A DNA stretch of 12,333 nt, from the NCBI GenBank assembly GCA_014800105.1, contig JAAVGQ010000076.1:1-12333 (forward strand). The letters are read 5' to 3'. The number at the start of each line of letters is the position of its first letter. The first letter of the stretch is position 1. Below the pieces are notes generated by a model. That model searched no databases. It worked only from the letters and a program-made list of their open reading frames with translations, and was not told the origin of the DNA. Source of the stretch: Bacteroidales bacterium. GTDB lineage: Bacteria > Bacteroidota > Bacteroidia > Bacteroidales > Muribaculaceae. This document shows, piece by piece, positions 1 to 7,566 of the stretch. The translations under genes and the position numbers were made by a program.

Positions 1-494
1 TCTTTGACGAGGTGGACGTTGACGCTACCACTCAGGACTACCGTCGCAACCACTTCCGCAAGGGTCGTAGCATCACTACCTGCCTCAAGCTCGTCGACTA
101 CCCCACTAACGACAATGATGTTACCGCTATAAGCCAGCGTAAATCATTGATTCACGGTATTCACCTTATGGGCATTTCTGAAATGTACCTTATTGCTGCT
201 GATGCACTGCTCAAGACCAATTACCAGAAGGCTGTAGAGTATTTCAACACTGAGATTTCTTCACGCGGTCTCACAACACTGCGCGGCAGCGAAACGCTCA
301 CGGCCGACCGCATCTTCAACGAGTTCCACAAGGAGCTTTACTGCGAAGGCCAGCATTGGTTTAACATGAAGCGCGTCAATGCTGACATTCAGTCAAACGC
401 AATCAATGCAACCATCGAGGCTCCCGGTGATAATATCTACGTGCTTCCCGTTCCCCAGGAAGAATTTGAATATCGTCCTGAAGAAAATCTTTAA
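1..494 (+). CDS. SusD/RagB family nutrient-binding outer-membrane lipoprotein, 3' part only
   Basis: The open frame enters at the left edge (first full codon at base 3), so only the last 163 codons are present and the signal peptide and most of the binding domain lie upstream. What remains matches the C-terminal part of SusD/RagB proteins: the helix-rich stretch with EMYLIAADAL, a paired-helix segment with A-x-EYFN and SRGL, the HKELYCEGQHWFNMKR block corresponding to the family's E-x-x-x-E-x-x-x-EG-x-x-x-D-x-KR signature, and a closing VLPVPQEEF. In this family the protein is a surface lipoprotein that lids a SusC TonB-dependent transporter and captures the substrate. The SusC gene is expected immediately upstream. 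The internal GTG at base 12 is not the start, because the frame is open to the window edge. The substrate cannot be deduced from this fragment. Confidence 0.93.
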   Translation, partial: FDEVDVDATTQDYRRNHFRKGRSITTCLKLVDYPTNDNDVTAISQRKSLIHGIHLMGISEMYLIAADALLKTNYQKAVEYFNTEISSRGLTTLRGSETLTADRIFNEFHKELYCEGQHWFNMKRVNADIQSNAINATIEAPGDNIYVLPVPQEEFEYRPEENL

Positions 495-523
495 TCTTCC
501 CACATGTCAAAATCAATTTAAAG

Positions 524-1288
524 ATGAAATTAAACATATCTAAATATATAGCAAGTGGATTAGCTGTCATCGCTCTCCTACCGGCATGTAGCGAAGATAA
601 CTATAAACTGTATGATACAACCCAGAAAGACTCGGTATTCTTTGAATTTCGCAATGCGAAAAATGAAATCGTTGATGAGATTGACTACGCTTTCAACTAT
701 GATATTGCTGACGTTCACACAATCGAGATTCCTGTAATCCTCATGGGTATGCCCAAGGATTATGAACGCACCATCAAGATTGAAGCCATTGAGGAAGGCA
801 CCACCATGAAGCCTGACGTCAATTACACTATCACTAACAACGTGATTGCGCCCAACGAGGTGAAGGGAGTTGTGAACATCAACCTGCTTCGTAATAACGA
901 TCCCGATATTCTTTCAGAATCAAAACAGCTCGTACTGACAATCAGCGAGAACGATGACCTGAAATCAGTGGGTGAGAACAAGATTACCATCACTTACTCT
1001 GACATTCGCCCCACTGCTCGCCCCTCATGGTGGACCACCTGGGGTCCCAAGCCGGTTTATTCTTACGAGAATATTCAGCTCTTCTTTGATTACTTCTACC
1101 GTCTTGTTCCCGAAGCAAGCCCTGAGATTTTCAAAGAAATGATTGATGCTTACGGCGACTATTTCGTGAAGGCATCCAACATTCAGGGACCCTTCACAAT
1201 GTATGAGGGCTTCCTGCGCCAGTATGTCATGATTCCCATGTATCATGAACATCCTGAGCTTGAATGGTACGATTCACCCCTGTGGTAA
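524..1288 (+). CDS. DUF4843-type surface lipoprotein (SusCD accessory)
   Basis: A 254-residue protein begins with a lipoprotein signal: basic N-terminus, hydrophobic core, and LLPAC with the lipidated cysteine at residue 22. The next residues, SEDN, are acidic, as in Bacteroidota lipoproteins exported to the cell surface. The body has a beta-rich first half (about residues 35-160, including VFFEF, IEIPVILMG and KITITYSD), then a Trp/Tyr/Phe-rich C-terminal part beginning around RPSWWTTWGP. Length, position right after susD and overall character fit DUF4843 proteins, which accompany SusCD pairs; this family call is from recall, not a profile search. The likely role is an accessory lipoprotein of the uptake complex. 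It starts 29 bases after susD and is followed 45 bases later by the next lipoprotein gene, so one operon is probable. No catalytic motif was seen. Confidence 0.82.
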   Translation: MKLNISKYIASGLAVIALLPACSEDNYKLYDTTQKDSVFFEFRNAKNEIVDEIDYAFNYDIADVHTIEIPVILMGMPKDYERTIKIEAIEEGTTMKPDVNYTITNNVIAPNEVKGVVNINLLRNNDPDILSESKQLVLTISENDDLKSVGENKITITYSDIRPTARPSWWTTWGPKPVYSYENIQLFFDYFYRLVPEASPEIFKEMIDAYGDYFVKASNIQGPFTMYEGFLRQYVMIPMYHEHPELEWYDSPLW

Positions 1289-1333
1289 TCTATGAGTTTA
1301 ATCAGTTATTAAATCTTTCAAATCAAGAATAAA

Positions 1334-2890
1334 ATGAAATTAAGATATAAACTGTCAGGTATGTTCGCGATTACAGTCATGACACTGCTGTCAAGCTGTA
1401 TCGATGACTCAAGTAACTATGGCGGTATGCCCGTTCCTGAGCTTAAGGTTATCACTAATGAACCTGACCCTGACAAGCTCCCGATTGTTAACTTCAACTA
1501 TGGCGAAGACTGCGTGATTGACCCCAAAATCAACTATAACGGTACCGGCAAGCTCGAATACGAGTGGAGCGTCGGCACCTTGAACAATGGCGTCAAGGGC
1601 GAGCTCGAATACGTTGGCTCCGAACCTGTACTGAACTACTTCTTCCATCAGGGAGGTAGCTATTACGCTCACCTCAAGGTGACTGACGGTGTTGTAGGTG
1701 CAGTTCAGGACTACCAGGTTAACATCAACCGTTCTTTCGAACAGGGTTACCTCATCGTTTCTAACGATGCCAATAACATCGGTAATCTCGCCTTTATCAA
1801 GGATATTACCCCTGAGGATAAAGAGGCCGGCATCACATCACTCGTGATGGAACACTGCCTTGAGCGTGTTAATGAAAATTTCACCCCCGAAAACATCGCC
1901 GGCGCTACAATGATGCGCCTGTCATGGCCATCATCAATCACTCGCATTCTCGTGAGCTGTGGTAGTAAATCAATGTTCATTGACCCCAATACATTCATTT
2001 CAATTGCCACCATCGACCACCAGAGTGTAATCCCCGGCTTCAAGGCTGACATGCTCGTGGGCGGCTCAAACGCTCTTGCCTACGACTCAAAGATGAGGCG
2101 TTTCATCACCCTGCGCGGTGAGGATATGCTCGGAATCGTGAGCAGCGAGGAACGTGGAACATTCGACACATTCTTCTATGGCACATACTATGCCTGGGGT
2201 ACCCAGTATTATCACAACTTCTTTGTTAACCGTTCACCCCTCAACGTATTCCACATGGGCTACGGTGGTCAGATAAACTGCAACGAGCTGGTTGACAACA
2301 ACGGTACTCCAATATTTGAAAATCAGGAACTCGTGAGCGTGTTCATGGGTGAAACTGAGGAGGTATATGATGAATACTATGATTACTGGTATGACATCTA
2401 TCCCACTCACATTATCACTCGCGACTTGACTGACGGGAAGTATTATCACGTGAAGCTCAGCGGATTTAGCCCCAATGATTCCGAAATCTTATTCTACTCT
2501 CGAATCGAAATCCCCTGCAATTCTCTGACCGCAATTCCCGCTACCGAAGGTCCCACAGCCGTATCAGAGACCTATCACCGCACTTACTACTCTAATGGCA
2601 ATAACGTTTATGTAATGCTCGTTAACGAGACCGGAATCGCCCTCCCCTCAACCTCTCAGGCAGCTCTCACCTTCCCCGCTGATGAAGAAGTAACGTTCAT
2701 GACCATAAATACATCCAACGATGACCTACTGGTTGCCACCGCTAATAAGAACACTGGTCGCGGTAATGTCTATATCTACGAGTCAGCTAACGTGCGCACT
2801 GACATGCCGGGCGCAAAAGCGAAGGCTGAGTATAAGGATTGCGCTGACCGCATCTCAAACATATTCTATAAACCTCGCGTAGCAAACTGA
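1334..2890 (+). CDS. PKD-like family surface lipoprotein of the SusCD locus
   Basis: A 518-residue lipoprotein: the signal peptide ends in LLSSC, with the cysteine at residue 22, followed by IDD, an acidic surface-export type context. Residues of about 45-130 look like a PKD/Ig-like beta sandwich (LEYEWSVG, then GSYYAHLKVTDG, the usual W...Y...V-x-D pattern). The long remainder (about 135-518) is beta-rich with repeated blocks such as GYLIVSND, LVGGSNALAYDS, KYYHVKLSGF and DDLLVATANKN, suggesting a propeller-like fold; that fold is inference. Bacteroidales PKD-like lipoproteins of this size are typically encoded after a SusD and a DUF4843 gene, as here. The probable role is an extracellular accessory subunit for substrate capture. 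No hydrolase or protease motif is visible, so this is unlikely to be a degradative enzyme. Confidence 0.8.
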   Translation: MKLRYKLSGMFAITVMTLLSSCIDDSSNYGGMPVPELKVITNEPDPDKLPIVNFNYGEDCVIDPKINYNGTGKLEYEWSVGTLNNGVKGELEYVGSEPVLNYFFHQGGSYYAHLKVTDGVVGAVQDYQVNINRSFEQGYLIVSNDANNIGNLAFIKDITPEDKEAGITSLVMEHCLERVNENFTPENIAGATMMRLSWPSSITRILVSCGSKSMFIDPNTFISIATIDHQSVIPGFKADMLVGGSNALAYDSKMRRFITLRGEDMLGIVSSEERGTFDTFFYGTYYAWGTQYYHNFFVNRSPLNVFHMGYGGQINCNELVDNNGTPIFENQELVSVFMGETEEVYDEYYDYWYDIYPTHIITRDLTDGKYYHVKLSGFSPNDSEILFYSRIEIPCNSLTAIPATEGPTAVSETYHRTYYSNGNNVYVMLVNETGIALPSTSQAALTFPADEEVTFMTINTSNDDLLVATANKNTGRGNVYIYESANVRTDMPGAKAKAEYKDCADRISNIFYKPRVAN

Positions 2891-2912
2891 TTTCTAGTTA
2901 ATACCAACACTA

Positions 2913-4256
2913 ATGAAACCCATTAAATTTGCACTTTTATCGATTCTGACTCTTGGCTGTACCGCCGGGGGTCTGAATCTTGATTTTGACGTCACCCCTA
3001 CCGGAGAGCTTAACACTGAGGATTTACACATCTACCTCCAGCCCATTAATTCTGACGCCAATGCGCCCGAACTATCACGCACTGAAAAGGGAACCTATAC
3101 TACCAGTCTCGAGCCTGATCCAAGTGGCATTTACTATCTCTATGCTACGTTGCCTGACGTCCAGATGTCAGTTCCGGTCTACATAGTACCAAAGCACAAC
3201 AAAGAGAAAATCAAACTCTCGAAAGGCGCAAATTATGCTCTTATTACATCACTCAATGATGCGCCCAACAAGGCACTGAGCGCGTTTGCAGAAAAAACCA
3301 TTGACAAGGCTCGCACTATCGGCACAAGACTTTCCGAACTTAGCGATGGACAGGTAAAGTCATTGCTGTCAAGTTACACCAGTGATGCCGATTCTATAAT
3401 CGCTATCAAAAAGTTACCACAACCGGTACAGGACTACATTCGCATGTGGGCTTACACTGCGGCTAATGATGCCAACTCTCTCGCCGAACACCTTGCACAC
3501 CATGCCGGACGAAAGCTCAATTTTTCCACTGAGGACATTCTTCCAGCAGCGGCTTCAGTTCTTGACAATCCGATGGCAACTGCCTTTCAGAGTGCACCTC
3601 TCACCATTATGAAATCTATTCCCCGCGGCCCTCTATCAGCACGTATGGCTTCTCTCTACAGCATGTACAAGACGCCCGAGGTGAGAGATATGGTAACACC
3701 TCTATTGGTAAATTCATTTCTCGATACTTTCGACTACTGTAATAACTTTGAAGATGGTGACCGCGAATTACAGGCCGTAATCAGTCAATACGAACTCCCT
3801 TCAAGCTATCTCGACACCTTCCGCTCACGTAGCGCCTCAATTCCCGGCGCTGCGTTCCCTGAAGTCAAGCTCGTTGACAAGGACGGCAATACAGTTGATT
3901 TCAGCAGTTTTAAAGGGAAATACGTCTACGTTGACCTCTGGGCATCATGGTGCGGACCATGCTGTCAGGAAGTACCTTATCTCCAAGCTCTTGAAAAAGA
4001 ACTTGACGGCGGTGACGTGGTTTTCGTGTCAATATCCACTGATTCTAAAAAGGAGCCGTGGCTCAAGAAAATGACTCAGCTTGAAATGCACGGAAACCAG
4101 TTGTGGAACTCTGATGGCGAGCTTGCCAAGAAACTAAACGTCAGGGGTATACCCCACTTCCTCCTCTATAACCCCGACGGAACGCTCAATACCTATAACA
4201 TGAGTCGTCCCAGTGCACCTGAAACCAAACTCAAACTCCAATCTCTCAAGAAGTGA
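2913..4256 (+). CDS. TlpA-like thiol-disulfide oxidoreductase with N-terminal extension
   Basis: This 447-residue exported protein ends in a thioredoxin/TlpA domain (about residues 310-447). That domain shows AAFPEVKLVDKDGN, the active-site block WASWCGPCC (redox cysteines C347 and C350, with an extra C351), VSISTD, and the cis-proline loop RGIPHFLLYN with P414. Residues of about 25-105 are beta-rich and may be a DUF4369-like module. Residues of about 110-310 are mostly helical, as in many Bacteroidales TlpA proteins. The N-terminus is a signal sequence with a cysteine at residue 16 (LTLGC), but -3 is Thr rather than Leu, so lipidation is uncertain. It probably reduces or isomerises disulfides in the periplasm or at the envelope for the neighbouring uptake proteins; the substrate is unknown. 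It starts 22 bases after the PKD-like gene, and its stop overlaps the carbonic anhydrase start. Confidence 0.9.
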   Translation: MKPIKFALLSILTLGCTAGGLNLDFDVTPTGELNTEDLHIYLQPINSDANAPELSRTEKGTYTTSLEPDPSGIYYLYATLPDVQMSVPVYIVPKHNKEKIKLSKGANYALITSLNDAPNKALSAFAEKTIDKARTIGTRLSELSDGQVKSLLSSYTSDADSIIAIKKLPQPVQDYIRMWAYTAANDANSLAEHLAHHAGRKLNFSTEDILPAAASVLDNPMATAFQSAPLTIMKSIPRGPLSARMASLYSMYKTPEVRDMVTPLLVNSFLDTFDYCNNFEDGDRELQAVISQYELPSSYLDTFRSRSASIPGAAFPEVKLVDKDGNTVDFSSFKGKYVYVDLWASWCGPCCQEVPYLQALEKELDGGDVVFVSISTDSKKEPWLKKMTQLEMHGNQLWNSDGELAKKLNVRGIPHFLLYNPDGTLNTYNMSRPSAPETKLKLQSLKK

Positions 4257-4816
4257 TAAACGAAATCAAAGAATTCAACCGCTCTTTTGTAGCAAATCGT
4301 GAGTATGAGCGATTTGCCACCAGCAAATACCCTGATAAAAAGATTGCCATCGTAACCTGCATGGACACCCGCCTCATAGAACTGCTGCCGGCCGCCCTCG
4401 GGTTTCGCAATGGCGACGTAAAAATCATCAAGAACTCCGGGGGTACAATCGTGAACCCCTTTGACTCAACCATGCGTTCCATTCTCGTTGCCGTGTACGA
4501 ACTGGGCGTGAACGAAATCATGGTAATTGGTCACACAGGCTGTGGCGTTCAGGGTATGGATGCCAACGAGATGCTCCACACGATGAAAGAACGCGGTGTC
4601 AGCGAGGAGCACATCTCTCTAATGCAACACTGCGGCATCAACCTCAAGGAATGGCTCCATGGCTTTGAGGACACTGACGCAGCTGTAAAAGAAACCGTCG
4701 ACCTTATCGCCCGTCACCCATTGATGCCACCCGCAGGTGTAAACGTACAGGGGTTTGTCATGGACAGCTATACCGGCGAGCTCCGCGAGCTCAACTGCAA
4801 CCTTCCCGAATCATAA
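4253..4816 (+). CDS. Beta-class carbonic anhydrase
   Basis: A 187-residue cytoplasmic protein, the right length for the short bacterial beta-carbonic anhydrases. The zinc site is complete: C36-x-D38-x-R40 in TCMDTRL, then H94-x-x-C97 in IGHTGCG. D38 and R40 form the conserved dyad of the family, and KNSGGTIV is the usual glycine-rich segment between. It interconverts CO2 and bicarbonate, supplying bicarbonate for carboxylations or balancing pH. The start is GTG, inside the overlap GTGA with the stop of the TlpA-like gene; no better start exists before the conserved helix, so translation is probably coupled to the upstream gene. It lacks a signal peptide, in contrast to the four exported proteins before it. 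It is the last gene before the terminator at 4866-4891. Confidence 0.94.
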   Translation: MINEIKEFNRSFVANREYERFATSKYPDKKIAIVTCMDTRLIELLPAALGFRNGDVKIIKNSGGTIVNPFDSTMRSILVAVYELGVNEIMVIGHTGCGVQGMDANEMLHTMKERGVSEEHISLMQHCGINLKEWLHGFEDTDAAVKETVDLIARHPLMPPAGVNVQGFVMDSYTGELRELNCNLPES

Positions 4817-4865
4817 GGGATAAATTGATAAAGTTGCACAGGTTTAGTGTGAAAAGAGAAAGAAG

Positions 4866-4891
4866 AAAGTGTGGGCATCCACACTTTTTTT
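4866..4891 (+). terminator. Rho-independent terminator after the uptake operon
   Basis: A perfect 9-bp inverted repeat, AAAGTGTGG (4866-4874) and CCACACTTT (4879-4887), encloses the 4-base loop GCAT. The T-run spans 4885-4891. This is a textbook intrinsic terminator for the + strand and sits 50 bases after the carbonic anhydrase stop. It separates the SusD-to-carbonic-anhydrase operon from the rhomboid operon. The upstream purine-rich stretch is not a clean A-run, so efficient termination from the other strand is less likely. Confidence 0.88.
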
Positions 4892-4892
4892 G

Positions 4893-4900
4893 TATTTTTG
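4893..4900 (+). promoter_or_regulatory. Candidate Bacteroidota -7 promoter box for the rhomboid operon
   Basis: TATTTTTG matches the Bacteroidetes primary-sigma -7 consensus TAnnTTTG exactly and ends 27 bases before the rhomboid ATG at 4928, leaving a short leader. The position 19-21 bases upstream, where a TTTG -33 box is expected, falls inside the terminator stem and shows no clear TTTG. The T-rich setting raises the chance of a random match. The placement between a terminator and the first gene of a tight gene run is the main support. Confidence 0.5.
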
Positions 4901-4927
4901 TGTATTAAACGCAAAAATAGTATAGAT

Positions 4928-5671
4928 ATGAATTTCGGCTATATATGGAGAAATCTCCCTCCGGTAACTAAAAATCTGCTTATCATCAACCTTCTTGTAT
5001 GGTTGGCCATCAACCTGCTGGGTCACGGCACAGTGAATAGTGCGATAATACGCTACGGCGCGCTACACTACTTCACCTCCAGTGACTTCCTGCCGTCACA
5101 GCTGTTCACTTACATGTTCATGCATGAAAGCTTCTGGCACTTGTTCTTCAACATGTTTGCACTGTTCATGTTTGGTGGCATAATAGAACGCACGTTAGGG
5201 AGCGCCAAGTTCCTGTTTTACTATGTTTCATGTGGTGTTGGTGCGGCTCTGATCCAGTTAGGCGTTTATGCTGTAATTATCAACCATTACGAGTCAATCA
5301 TAGGGTATGACCTGTTGCAGATGATTGAACATGAGGGCGCGGACATCCTGCGCGGAATGCAGAATTTCCGTAATCCTGATGCCGCATATATCAATCAGCT
5401 CGTCAACATTCCCACGCTTGGTGCTTCAGGTGCCGTATACGGTATCCTGCTGGCATTCGGTTTCCTCTTCCCTCGCCAACCCATTTACCTGATGTTCATC
5501 CCCGTACCCATTCAGGCCCGCTGGATGGTCATAGGTTATGGCGTCATTGAGCTTCTCCAGGCAATGAATAATAACCCGGCCGACAATGTCGCTCACCTGG
5601 CTCACCTGGGTGGCATGATTTTCGGTCTCCTCATGCTCCTTTATTGGAAATATAACAATCGTCGTGCATGA
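4928..5671 (+). CDS. Rhomboid family intramembrane serine protease (first of two)
   Basis: A 247-residue polytopic membrane protein with the rhomboid catalytic set: H71-x-x-x-N75 in HLFFNMFAL (oxyanion region), S167 in GASGAVYG, and H226 in AHLGG. About six transmembrane segments are apparent. Rhomboids cut substrate proteins within or near the membrane; no substrate is suggested here. Between the third hydrophobic segment and the catalytic-serine helix lies a hydrophilic insertion of about 45 residues (119-163). The ATG at 4928 is chosen over an in-frame GTG at 4871 because that GTG lies in the terminator stem and would add a 19-residue extension encoded by terminator and promoter sequence. 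The stop overlaps the next rhomboid gene by four bases (ATGA), indicating coupled translation. Confidence 0.93.
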   Translation: MNFGYIWRNLPPVTKNLLIINLLVWLAINLLGHGTVNSAIIRYGALHYFTSSDFLPSQLFTYMFMHESFWHLFFNMFALFMFGGIIERTLGSAKFLFYYVSCGVGAALIQLGVYAVIINHYESIIGYDLLQMIEHEGADILRGMQNFRNPDAAYINQLVNIPTLGASGAVYGILLAFGFLFPRQPIYLMFIPVPIQARWMVIGYGVIELLQAMNNNPADNVAHLAHLGGMIFGLLMLLYWKYNNRRA

Positions 5672-6456
5672 TGTATAAACAAAAGAGAATATCGGTTATG
5701 TCCCGTTTCAGGAGCTTGTCAATGCCATTGATGCTCGTTATCATCAATGTCGTTGTGCTTCTGGGTGTGACACTTTGTGCCTTTATTTCTCGAATAGGCG
5801 GTGGCAGTCTAAATCTTGCCACCCTTCTCCTGGACATGCCGGGAGGACTGAAAGCAGTCATGAAACCGTGGACAGTCATTACCTATATGTTTACACAGAC
5901 TGATGTGATGCACTGTCTTTTCAACATGCTATGGCTCTATTGGTTTGGCGTGCTGTGGGAACGCTTCTCATCAGGTCGACACCTGCTGCAGCTATACTTC
6001 CTGAGTGGATTGGGCGGTGCAATAGCATTTTTCCTCATGTCTATCACTAACGGTGGTAGCGGAATGTATCTCGAGGGTGCGTCAGCAGCCGTGATGGGTA
6101 TTGTAGCAGCGACCGCCATCATGATTCCCAATGTAAAACTCAACCTGTTCCTTTTCGGAGCCGTTAAACTCAAGTGGATTGCTATCATATCAATAGTATT
6201 CTTTGCATTGGGTGCCTCAGGTCACACGGCAACCGCTCATTGGGCTCACTTGGGAGGCGCCGTTGCCGGTGCCGCTTATGCCATGTGGCTAAAATATATT
6301 CATCTTAAACCACGTATAACCCACAAGGTACCCAGTAATTCAGCACGTGCCCGTGAGGAGCTTGATGAGCTTCTTGACAAGGTCCGCGTTTCAGGTTACG
6401 GCTCGCTTACCGCCAATGAACGCCGTCGTCTTTTTGAGCTAAGTCACCGTGTTTAA
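5668..6456 (+). CDS. Rhomboid family intramembrane serine protease (second of two)
   Basis: A 262-residue membrane protein with the rhomboid dyad: H82-x-x-x-N86 in HCLFNMLWL, S139 in GASAAVMG, and H194 in AHLGG. The serine motif reads GASA rather than GxSG, which still fits the looser GxSx rule, so activity is plausible. About six transmembrane segments end near residue 210. A charged cytoplasmic tail follows (about 210-262), containing ELDELLDKV, SGYGSLTANE and RRRLFELS; similar tails occur in Bacteroidota rhomboids (I recall DUF6576, not verified). It is distinct in sequence from the preceding rhomboid, so this is not a recent duplication. ATG at 5668 overlaps the upstream stop; ATG at 5698 (MSRFRS) is a possible alternative start. 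Confidence 0.92.
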   Translation: MMYKQKRISVMSRFRSLSMPLMLVIINVVVLLGVTLCAFISRIGGGSLNLATLLLDMPGGLKAVMKPWTVITYMFTQTDVMHCLFNMLWLYWFGVLWERFSSGRHLLQLYFLSGLGGAIAFFLMSITNGGSGMYLEGASAAVMGIVAATAIMIPNVKLNLFLFGAVKLKWIAIISIVFFALGASGHTATAHWAHLGGAVAGAAYAMWLKYIHLKPRITHKVPSNSARAREELDELLDKVRVSGYGSLTANERRRLFELSHRV

Positions 6457-6480
6457 TATGCGTGAAAAGTGATTATCACT

Positions 6481-7566
6481 ATGAAAGGTCTGTTTAAACT
6501 TATATTACTGATTATAAACATTGCCGCAACGGTCGCCATGATTGTTTCGGCGTATGGCGGTCACGTGAATCCACAACTTTCTTCACTGCCTGGAATCGCG
6601 CTGATGCTCTTGCCGTTGATTTCCATTTTCATGGTGGTATTGCTGGTAGCTGATCTCCTGCTTTGGAGGCGCATGGCCTTCCTGCCGGCCTTCACGATAC
6701 TTTTATGTGCGTCACCTCTATGGAATCTGTGCCCTCTCAATATCACCCGGCCACAAGCCTCCCCGGGTGAACGAACCCTCAAGATTCTCACTTACAACGT
6801 ATATAATTTCAACTATAACCATAATTCGTCATCAGGAAACATCAACAACAATCTCTCAACAATACTGAATACCGACGCTGACATCGTGTGCCTGCAGGAG
6901 GCCGCGGTTAGTAATCTTGCAGGATGGAAAGCATATCAAGCTCAAGCTGATTCACTTTGTGAACGCTACCCTTATCGCTCCACAACGGCCGGACAGCTCA
7001 CCGTATGGTCACGTTATCCGTTTACTGAAATCAACCTCGTGCAGCCTGAGGATCCCACGGCTTTTTTTCAAGGACTGAAGATTGATATCGACAGCTTTCC
7101 TGTAATGCTCTATAACGTTCACTTGCAATCAATAGGACTCAGCCCTGAGGACAAAAAACTTTATAAAAGTATCACCAACAAGGTTACCACCCACAAGCTT
7201 GAAAAAGCCCGTGAAGGACTACTCGCCAAGCTCTCCCATGCCATGAAAGAACGAGCCGGGCAAGCTGTACTGTTGCGACAGCAGATAGACTCGGTGGGCG
7301 GTCAAAATATCCTCGTAGCAGGGGACTTCAACGACATTGCCGACTGCTGGAGCCAACGCGAGATTATGGGGCACTCCATGAAGAGCGCGTTCGCAACCAC
7401 CGCGTTTGGTCCCACGGTAACTTACTACGCTAACCGCTTCTATTTCAACATTGACCACATCCTTTACAGCGATAGTTTCACACCGCTTAACTATACTCGC
7501 ATAAAATCGCTTGCAAGCGACCATTACCCCGTGCTCGTAACGTTCTCAATTCCACCTGCTAAATGA
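6481..7566 (+). CDS. Membrane-anchored endonuclease/exonuclease/phosphatase (EEP) family protein
   Basis: Three hydrophobic segments (about residues 4-25, 36-61 and 64-82) precede an EEP-fold catalytic domain starting near residue 99. Expected metal and catalytic residues are present: N106 in LTYNVYNF, E140 in DIVCLQEA, H214 in NVHLQS, D282 and N284 in AGDFND, and D347-H348 in ASDHYP near the end. A charged helical insertion (about 218-276) lies between H214 and D282. The EEP superfamily includes nucleases, phosphoesterases and lipid phosphatases, so the substrate cannot be named; anchoring suggests an envelope substrate. The catalytic domain's side of the membrane is unresolved. An in-frame GTG at 6469 would add four residues; the ATG at 6481 is preferred. 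The gene follows the second rhomboid by 24 bases, and its stop overlaps the next start (ATGA). Confidence 0.88.
   Translation: MKGLFKLILLIINIAATVAMIVSAYGGHVNPQLSSLPGIALMLLPLISIFMVVLLVADLLLWRRMAFLPAFTILLCASPLWNLCPLNITRPQASPGERTLKILTYNVYNFNYNHNSSSGNINNNLSTILNTDADIVCLQEAAVSNLAGWKAYQAQADSLCERYPYRSTTAGQLTVWSRYPFTEINLVQPEDPTAFFQGLKIDIDSFPVMLYNVHLQSIGLSPEDKKLYKSITNKVTTHKLEKAREGLLAKLSHAMKERAGQAVLLRQQIDSVGGQNILVAGDFNDIADCWSQREIMGHSMKSAFATTAFGPTVTYYANRFYFNIDHILYSDSFTPLNYTRIKSLASDHYPVLVTFSIPPAK

Noticed and set aside
1747..2052. Minus-strand open frame inside the PKD-like lipoprotein gene
   Set aside because: A shadow of the real gene with no motif and no associated start signals. Other minus-strand frames across the window were rejected for the same reason.
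4764..4792. GAGCTC repeat near the end of the carbonic anhydrase gene, a possible small palindromic element
   Set aside because: It encodes ordinary in-frame residues (GELREL) and no second copy was noticed nearby.
4832..4839. TAAAGTTG as a second -7-like promoter box
   Set aside because: It has one mismatch to TAnnTTTG, lies upstream of the terminator, and could only drive a transcript ending at the hairpin.
4871..4927. N-terminal extension of the first rhomboid starting at a GTG
   Set aside because: The GTG lies in the terminator stem, and the added residues are encoded by the T-run and promoter box. The ATG at 4928 gives a normal rhomboid start.
6458..6472. Five-codon reading frame (MREK and stop) between the second rhomboid and the EEP gene
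   Set aside because: Too short to support as a leader peptide. It has no repeated regulatory codons and no attenuator hairpin follows it.
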